A DNA stretch of 12,212 nucleotides from Paraglomus occultum (lineage: Eukaryota; Glomeromycota; Glomeromycetes; Paraglomerales; Paraglomeraceae), in assembly GCA_910592205.1 (NCBI GenBank), contig CAJVPJ010001112.1:1-12212 (forward strand). The letters run 5' to 3'. This document shows positions 7,044 to 12,212 of the stretch, piece after piece. Made by a program: the position numbers and the translations under genes. The notes beneath the pieces were generated by a model that searched no databases, was not told the DNA's origin, and worked only from the letters and a program-made list of their open reading frames with translations. Each line of letters starts with the position of its first letter. Position 1 is the stretch's first letter.

Positions 7044-7762
7044 ATGAGCAAACAAACAAGAAAAAGTTATCTTGTCAGCATCAAACTTTAAGCGATGATT
7101 ACGCAAAATGTGTACGAAATAAAGCAGCATCACGGATATTCGGTGTTACTTACAGTACACCCAGATATCGCATGGGGAAAGAAAAAGAACATTTAAAAGT
7201 CTTATATGAGAAATAGACGAGTTGGCCCTGGTAACAACTGGCATACTCGTTAGCGGAAAATGGTTTGAAAGAATTTGAACCGTCAGCTTACGCAATATCG
7301 GATTAGGCGTCACCACCCATCAAATAGAGAAATTACCAATAATACAGCAGAAAGTACTGATTTCTGCAATTTATTAAAAATGTTCGTACAGAAAACAAAT
7401 TCTGATCCTAGCTGCATTATCAACATCGATATCGATGAGATGCCTGAGGTGAGTGATTGGGAAAATGATTTTGTTCTTACGAACAAATGCAATTTTGACC
7501 CGAAATTTAAACTCTTGTGGACATAGTGTCGAAATAACATTGTGGTTTCAGAGAAGTAAATATCATGTAATTAATAAGAAAAAATTATTTAATACGAAAC
7601 CTCAGATATTAGTCGTATTTACGTATGTCTCCCAGTGGCTTGTACATGACTTAGTATGCTTCTATTTAATTATAAAACCTTTACGTGTTAGTCGAAATGG
7701 ACGGGACAGAGAATAGTGTGGTTTTTGATTATGGATTGTTAAATGAGAATAAGGAGCGTATG
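7044..7762 (+). pseudogene. Broken DDE-superfamily (pogo/CENP-B-like) transposase
   Basis: Pieces in changing frames, in the right order. MSKQTRKSYLVSIKL at 7044 is the usual start of these transposases. After a frame change comes a helix-turn-helix-like piece, NKAASRIFGVTYSTPRYRM...KEKEHLK (about 7111-7197), then a stop. GLKEFEPSAY (about 7265) and RRHHPSNREITN (about 7302-7337) continue the DNA-binding part. IINIDIDEMPE (about 7418-7449) corresponds to the first catalytic motif, usually INIDETP. The core after that is mostly missing or unrecognisable. EMDGTENSVVFDY near 7696-7731 resembles the C-terminal GTED-type signature. With stops, shifts and an internal deletion it cannot be functional. 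It is a different subfamily from the relic at 2560-3418. Subfamily assignment is from memory of motifs and uncertain. Confidence 0.65.
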
Positions 7763-7765
7763 AGT

Positions 7766-8541
7766 TCAACAATATGACGGTGCAGAATACGAAGAGATTT
7801 GAGATAATAATACTTGGAAATTTTCTTGGTGCATATTATATACTTGCAAGTTTGTTCGTCCATTTAATGTTACTTTGATCTTGAATTTTAATTGGCCTCT
7901 CAATTGCACGTGAGATCAAATATGTAAAACCCGGTGAAAATTTGGCATTCAAAAAAATTGCTGCAGGGGGTATCTGTCGGAGGCATGCAGTACATAAACA
8001 AGACGGCTTTCAAAAGGGTTGTGGTAACAGTAAATTTGTCCTAAATACACAACTGTATTTTCGTTGGGTGGAGAGGATAAACATGAAAGCAGGGAAGTTT
8101 CACCACGCCATAATGCTGTAAGACAAAGTACTTGAAAACTTAATTAGCGATTTGGCATACGCAAATAATCATGACTTGGATATTTCCCAGCACATATAAC
8201 GGCTGTATTGTAATATCCCTAACGGCTCTTTGAAGAGTTTCTGCTATGCAATTTTCATCAACTTATCGCCGATCAAGCCGAGGTATAGTCAAACGTAAAC
8301 GACATATACTGTATGTAATCTGCATGTCTGTGTGTCCCTTGAATTGAATACAAATGCCACAATAGCATCTTAAAACATTATGTAATGATTAATCGAAGTT
8401 TTGTTGGTACTCTGTTATTCATTAATATAAATAATTACCAATAACGTTAACCATGTTGTGTCACACACATTATCTTTGAACTCCATAAAAGAAACTCGCT
8501 GGTTGAGAAGGTCCGTGCACACACATTCGCTATCATTCAAA
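7766..8541 (+). repeat. Upstream block of methyltransferase copy 2
   Basis: Collinear with 4129-4849 (landmarks listed there). Differences include an insertion around 7850-7930 (containing CCATTTAATGTTACTTTG and CACGTGAGATC) and scattered indels. Near the gene it carries AAACTCGCTGG, which it shares with the orphan block, and CTATCATTCAA right before the ATG, shared with copy 3 (CTATCATTCAAC). The copy 2 reading frame is open upstream to 8458, but those residues are not conserved in copies 1 and 3, so the ATG at 8542 is preferred. Confidence 0.75.
8434..8444 (+). promoter_or_regulatory. Conserved CCAAT element, copy 2 promoter
   Basis: ATTACCAATAA 108 bases before the ATG at 8542, identical to the copies at 3993, 4743 and 11909. 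TTAATCGAAGTTTTGTTGG lies about 40 bases upstream of it, as in copy 1 and the orphan block. Confidence 0.5.
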
Positions 8542-9827
8542 ATGCAGAGAACGAATAGACCCCCTTCCTTAAAAATGTTCGATTTCTCAGACACCGATTC
8601 GGGCATATCATATGAGAGCACTGAAGATGAAATAGAAATCAACACTCCAACTTATTCATTATCCATAACGGATCCAATCGAGGCTGTTATGAAACCAGAA
8701 AATATACTAGAAAATTTTGTAGAAGTTGGCGGAAGACGTTACCTCAACGACGTTACGGTAAAAAATTACTACTACCTGCCCAGTGACCAGAAAGAAGTAG
8801 AAAGAACTTACGACCGAAATCACATAGACAAAATTATATGGGGAGGTAACTACTCTGCTCCCGTTTCTGATAAGTTATCATTAGGAGCAAGCGTTCTTGA
8901 CGTTGGGTAAATACATTAATTGCAACTAAATTTGAAGTTTTGTCAGCGAGATATATATACAAGTTTCAATGTTCTGATCGACCTATTATAATAACTGCAC
9001 AGTTGTGGTGCTGGAGCATGGATAACAAATATGGCGTCGGAATACCCTGTTTCAGTATTTGTTGGAATAGACATCGCTCCTTTATTCCCTGAAAATTATC
9101 CACCAAATGCGGCATTTATTAAATGTAATATCCTGGATGGTCTACCATTTCCAGATAACACATTTGATTTTGTTCGACAAGCATTTGTTATAATTTGTAT
9201 GAATTGGCAATTATGGAAAGAGAAAGTGGTGGAAGAACTAATAAGAGTAACTAAACCCGGAGGATATATCGAAATTATGGATACAAATGGTGCATTTATA
9301 AATCCGGGAATAGTAAGCAAAAAAATTAACAACTTTTGTAAGTATCTGATGAATTGTATGCTATGCGCTTTTGGACGTGTAGCTAACTACAGTTGCTTTT
9401 CCCTCATTATTAAAATTGTAGTAGGGGAACGTTTTTATAAAGCCGGAATCAATCGAGCGTCCGGTACAGATGTAATAGAAACATTTAATGAGTTCAAGGA
9501 TAAAGTAATTGTAGCTCCCATAGAACTAAGAACACTCTATTATGGGAAGAAAGCAGGTAGAGTAGGCGAAGCGGTAAGTAAATGAAATATATAATGTTTA
9601 GGAAAAATACTCATAATATATGCTTATAATTAACTAATACTTCTGTTATTTAGTTATTGAAAATTATTTTGGGGGCATACAGAGCGATGAAAATTATTTT
9701 TATTCATATTATGAGAATTACAGAAGAAGAATTCGAACAGATGTTAATTGATTTTGAGAAGGAATGTAATGAAATTATGCTCAGTAAAACACGATACCGT
9801 GCCATAATTCAAAAGCGTAGCGGTTGA
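8542..9827 (+). CDS. SAM-dependent methyltransferase, copy 2 (spliced, intact)
   Basis: Exons 8542-8906, 9003-9573 and 9654-9827 give an unbroken 369-residue class I methyltransferase. The start matches copies 1 and 3 (MQR.NRPPSLKM). Order of parts: acidic Ser/Thr-rich leader (to about residue 36), the GGRRYLNDV...YYYLPSDQKEVERTY...NYSAPV segment, SAM motif VLDVG|CGAGAW at about 118-127, then FVGIDI with the acidic residue that binds the SAM ribose. CNILDGLPFPDNTFDFV and LIRVTKPGGYIEIMD follow, then a divergent middle, KAGINRASGTDVIETF, GKKAGRVGEA, and the C-terminal helix AYRAMKIIFIHIMRITEEEF. If 9338-9421 is an intron, the protein is 341 residues. All core residues of a SAM-binding fold are present, so it is probably active; the methyl acceptor cannot be told (the family includes small-molecule and protein methyltransferases). 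About 15 of the first 122 residues differ from copy 1. Confidence 0.9.
8907..9002 (+). other. Intron 1 of methyltransferase copy 2 (96 bases)
   Basis: GTAAATACATTAATTGC donor region, ATAACTGCACAG end, phase 2 at the same Gly codon as in copy 1. Only the first 11 bases remain clearly alike between the two introns; the rest has diverged. Splicing yields VLDVGCGAGAW. Confidence 0.93.
9338..9421 (+). other. Possible intron 2 of methyltransferase copy 2 (84 bases)
   Basis: GTAAGTAT donor, GCTAAC branch-like word, AAAATTGTAG acceptor, phase 1. The length is a multiple of three and has no in-frame stop, so retention also gives an open frame (CKYLMNCMLC...IKIVV). The equivalent segment in copy 1 is 83 bases with the same ends. 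If spliced, residues LGERFYKAGI follow directly after KINNF. Confidence 0.45.
9574..9653 (+). other. Last intron of methyltransferase copy 2 (80 bases)
   Basis: GTAAGTAAATG donor after GGCGAAGCG (phase 0), TAACTAAT branch-like word, TTATTTAG acceptor. Without splicing the frame ends at a TGA at 9583-9585. Splicing joins GRVGEA to LLKIILGAYRAMK, the conserved C-terminal helix. Confidence 0.88.
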
Positions 9828-9934
9828 CGTTGTTTAGTGGACTTTCAAAAAATTTTGTAATAACCGCTTATTTTAATGTGCTGAATACGTTTTTTATCTT
9901 TGTTGCCCGTAATCACTAATTTGTAAAATCGTAT

Positions 9935-9940
9935 AATAAA
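9935..9940 (+). terminator. Polyadenylation signal of copy 2
   Basis: AATAAA 108 bases after the stop, in a context (TTTGTAAAATCGTATAATAAA, then TTTATATTG) that matches the copy 1 3' UTR almost base for base. Confidence 0.6.
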
Positions 9941-9986
9941 TTTATATTGTATTACGGTCTGTATATTTAAAGCCATTTAACTGATG

Positions 9987-10015
9987 GTGTTGCTGCTGCT
10001 GCTGTTGTTGTTGCT
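9987..10015 (+). repeat. GCT/GTT trinucleotide microsatellite
   Basis: A short run of TGC units passing into TTG units, about ten trinucleotides, just downstream of the copy 2 3' end. It is not inside a supported reading frame. Copy 1 has no equivalent run after its 3' end. Confidence 0.8.
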
Positions 10016-10416
10016 TTACAAAGACAATACCTCCAACGTTCTTGAAACCTTTGGACGCACTCTCGTGGAGGGGAAATTTCAATAATGGCTCAAAGTGTTT
10101 GACGCACACCGATAATGCACCAAGTCATAATATTAGCAAGTTGAATCCTCACAATTCTTCAGTTCACTAAATAAACCTCCCCAATATGATAATGTTCTTA
10201 AGTGTCACTGCTGAAGCTATTTTGTGAAATGGCCGCTGAATCAATAAAATCTGGTATCAAATATAGGAAAATAATAGTGTCAACTGACACCCTTCATTAT
10301 TCTAGCATGGGGAGGACGTAACGCAAAAATATCAAACTACTTTCGCCATACGGAAAATTTTCCAAGATAATAACGATAATCGTGATGATAACATGCAGTA
10401 ACAATAATGGTAACGA

Positions 10417-10638
10417 TTGCTGTATGCAGAAATGAGATGCCATTTACAGAATGGGATTTACAGATCACGTGAAATTGAAGACGTCAGAAATGTAATAGAA
10501 GACGCATTTTTGGAAAACGTAGAAGAGAAGGATACATTGGGCAAGGCTGCAAAATGCTTGAAAATGCTTTTCAAACCAAACAAATATTACGAGCTTTCTA
10601 CAATAATAATTTTCAAAAAACTTTTTTTAGTGAAATAA
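10417..10638 (+). CDS. Short hypothetical reading frame, doubtful
   Basis: A 73-residue frame with a charged, protein-like middle (SREIEDVRNVIEDAFLENVEEKDTLGKAAKCLKMLF) that could form a helix, ending in a low-complexity AT-driven tail (FKKLFLVK). The first codon is TTG; the first ATG is at 10432. It has no recognisable motif and no paralogue elsewhere in the window. It could be an exon or a relic fragment. It is kept because its composition differs from the AT-driven noise around it. Confidence 0.2.
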   Translation: MLYAEMRCHLQNGIYRSREIEDVRNVIEDAFLENVEEKDTLGKAAKCLKMLFKPNKYYELSTIIIFKKLFLVK

Positions 10639-11216
10639 TTTGAATAAACGTTTTTTCCTCCAGCTTGGATATTCGTTTCGATAACACTTGTCAATGGCGG
10701 TCGTAAATAGTATATTATGCAGAGAAATCACATGAAACAAAATGATTGGCGTTTTTAAATGCACCGATTTCCATAAATGCAAGGCCCGAAGTGCATTTAG
10801 AGCGAGTTCAACTATACTTGAAATTACCATTAACATTCTGTACACCGGAAGGTTAAAAAGAAAGACCATTTTCGTCAACAAAATTATGCGCTTGTTGAAC
10901 GGTATTTTTTTTTTAATATTAATATTACGGGGGTAGTTAAAACGTGTAACAAATAAATTTCGTTACACGATCTAAGTTATTTCATTGAGATACCAAATTT
11001 GAAATAGGGAAATCCCGCATATATTAATAAACGAATAACCGTTGCCAACAATATTCCTGTGCAAGTTTCGCATATTGTAACAATAAAGAAATTTGGACTG
11101 TCATACGTTCTATAAATATCAACTATCACCCAATCCATGTCGATATCTTCATGTGAGCTCCATTTCCTCGCAGAGAGGGGTTTCTTATTAAAAACTGTAC
11201 TCAGAACTTGTGTGAA
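10627..11216 (-). other. Two adjacent hydrophobic open stretches on the minus strand
   Basis: Reading leftwards, a stop-free stretch at 11216-10977 contains an ATG at 11138 and the hydrophobic run FFIVTICETCTGILLATVI then LLIYAGF. A second stretch, stop-free from 10962 to 10627, contains helices near VFLFNLPVYRMLMVISSIVEL and ILFHVISLHNILFTTAI. In order and strand they could be exons of a multi-pass membrane protein, but neither has clear splice sites, and AT-rich DNA gives several stretches this long by chance. Confidence 0.15.
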
Positions 11217-11639
11217 CTATAGCGTTATGTGATCAAACGTTGACGGCATACGCATTGACACAAACTTTGTAATCTTTCGATAAAAATTTCACTTACACAT
11301 TTTATGACTTGCGAACAAAATGGAAAGGTAGAAATAAATAGTAAAGAAATATTCGACTATTCATTAACAGTATCAACCTAATTTGACGCATGTTAAGTAA
11401 AAGATAATGCCTTAGTATTTAGCAAGATCGACCTTTATCCCATCAGACCAGTCGCTTAGTTCTCATTAGATAAGCGTTTTTGAATGTGATAGTACGTACA
11501 ATACAAGTTTAACGTCCTTGCGCATTTTTCCTCGTCTTTTATCATTCACACAATATACTCGGTCTTTATACATCACATATATGATAAAGGACGAAAAGCA
11601 GGGGGTTTCCGTATTAGTATATGCGATATTGTCAGTGTA

Positions 11640-12009
11640 ACCTGCCCTCCCACTTATTATTATTATTTGACAGTTACATAAACTGACAAACTTTCGAAAG
11701 AGCTTACGTTTGGATTTGTTCCGAAGAATACAAATTCTGTAGTAGCAATAGTACTCTCATTGAGTAGAGAGAGTAACGATAATGTTGTATTTTGACCAGT
11801 GTCACATTATTGTTGATGAACTTTTTTTTGAATTCAACATAAAATGCCACGCACGGCAATAAGACATTACGTAATGATTAATCGAGTGGCACTCTCTCTT
11901 AATAAACAATTACCAATAATTTCATTCTATAGTACCACGTGATAATGTGACCTCAATTTAACTCCTTAAAAGAACCCGGAGGTCTGTGTACATTTCACTA
12001 TCATTCAAC
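11640..12009 (+). repeat. Upstream block of methyltransferase copy 3
   Basis: The left part (TAACCTGCCCTCCCACTTATTA, GACAGTTACATAAAC, AGCAATAGTACTCTCAT) matches the orphan block at 3590-3690. The right part (ATTCAACATAAAATGCCACG, GTAATGATTAATCGA, ATTACCAATAA, AACTCCTTAA) matches the copy 1 block at about 4655-4800. Relative to copies 1 and 2 the section in between, with the GAGGATAAACA-type words, is mostly absent, so this block is shorter. Confidence 0.7.
11909..11919 (+). promoter_or_regulatory. Conserved CCAAT element, copy 3 promoter
   Basis: ATTACCAATAA 101 bases before the ATG at 12010. The AATCGA word upstream of it is kept, but the following AGTTTTGT is altered, so the CCAAT-containing word is the best-conserved part of the promoter. 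Confidence 0.5.
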
Positions 12010-12212
12010 ATGCAGAGAATGAATAGACCCCCTTCTTTAAAAATGGTTGACTTCTCAGACACCGATTCGGGCATATCATATGAGAGCACTGAAGATGAAA
12101 TAGAAATCAACACTCCAACGTATTCGCTATCCATAATGGATCCAATTGAGGCTGCTATGAAACCAGAAAATATGCTAGAACAGTTTGTAGAAATTGGCGG
12201 AAGACGCTACTT
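12010..12212 (+). CDS. SAM-dependent methyltransferase, copy 3 (5' part, cut by window)
   Basis: The first 67 codons of a third paralogue, open to the window edge. They read MQRMNRPPSLKMVDFSD, the acidic Ser/Thr-rich leader and FVEIGGRRYF. By hand count, over the first 202 bases it differs from copy 1 at about 12 positions and from copy 2 at about 17. The catalytic domain lies beyond the edge, so integrity cannot be judged. The leader CTATCATTCAAC before the ATG is shared with copy 2. Confidence 0.88.
   Translation, partial: MQRMNRPPSLKMVDFSDTDSGISYESTEDEIEINTPTYSLSIMDPIEAAMKPENMLEQFVEIGGRRY

Larger units (their letters stand above)
10016..11639. other. Long spacer between copies 2 and 3, no convincing gene
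   Basis: No family is recognised on either strand. A short perfect hairpin (GTGTCA AC TGACAC, about 10277-10290) and an imperfect inverted pair (CGTCTTTTATCAT near 11533 and ATGATAAAGGACG near 11581) are present. The two most gene-like stretches, at 10417-10638 on the plus strand and 10627-11216 on the minus strand, are listed separately with low confidence. Confidence 0.5.

Noticed and set aside
7310-7540. 76-residue minus-strand frame
   Set aside because: Antisense to the transposase relic; no motif of its own.
8458-8541. 28-residue N-terminal extension of methyltransferase copy 2
   Set aside because: Open only in copy 2; copies 1 and 3 start at the equivalent of 8542, and the region carries promoter-type conservation.
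9987-10015. Trinucleotide run as a coding Leu/Ala or polyglutamine tract
   Set aside because: No supported reading frame surrounds it on either strand.
1-12212. CRISPR array, bacterial operon, rRNA or intact tRNA genes
   Set aside because: No regularly spaced repeats, no ribosome-binding-site-led gene clusters and no recognisable RNA gene; introns show the DNA is eukaryotic.

Overview
The window reads as AT-rich eukaryotic nuclear DNA. It has spliced genes with short introns (80-96 bases, GTAAAT/GTAAGT donors, CAG/TAG acceptors), AATAAA signals downstream of genes, and decayed transposons. The best guess is a fungus, probably of the Mucoromycota/Glomeromycotina type. That rests on the class I methyltransferase family, which resembles the large expanded methyltransferase families of those fungi, and on pogo/Tigger-type DDE transposase relics common there. 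This is inference. The small two-helix membrane protein at the left end looks less fungal, so the assignment stays open.

Layout: 1-824 has no recognised gene but carries a 16-base G tract. 825-1328 is an intact 167-residue protein with two membrane helices. 1329-2540 is gene-poor, with a faint tRNA-like (SINE-like) patch. 2560-3418 is a broken Tigger/pogo-type transposase. From 3590 to the right edge the dominant structure is a tandem array of SAM-dependent methyltransferase genes on the plus strand, with start codons at 4850, 8542 and 12010 (spacing about 3.7 and 3.5 kb). Each is preceded by a related upstream block with an ATTACCAATAA (CCAAT) element 101-108 bases before the ATG. A fourth, orphan upstream block at 3590-4085 has no gene after it. 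A second transposase relic (7044-7762) lies between copies 1 and 2, and a piece resembling its 3' end also sits upstream of copy 1 (4094-4208). A near-perfect foldback element of about 126 bases lies at 6600-6725. 9828-11640 has no convincing gene.

The methyltransferase genes share an exon structure. Exon 1 ends inside the SAM-binding glycine motif (DVG|CGAGAW) and a final short exon encodes the helical C-terminus. A third, uncertain intron (83 bases in copy 1, 84 in copy 2) decides whether copy 1 is intact or frameshifted. Copy 2 is open under every model. Copy 1 also lost 8 bases at its last exon-intron junction and needs a different donor to stay in frame. Copy 3 is cut by the window edge. 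The most notable signal is this family expansion, in which promoter and transposon-derived sequence appear to have been copied together with the gene, leaving one orphan promoter and one copy with altered splice sites.
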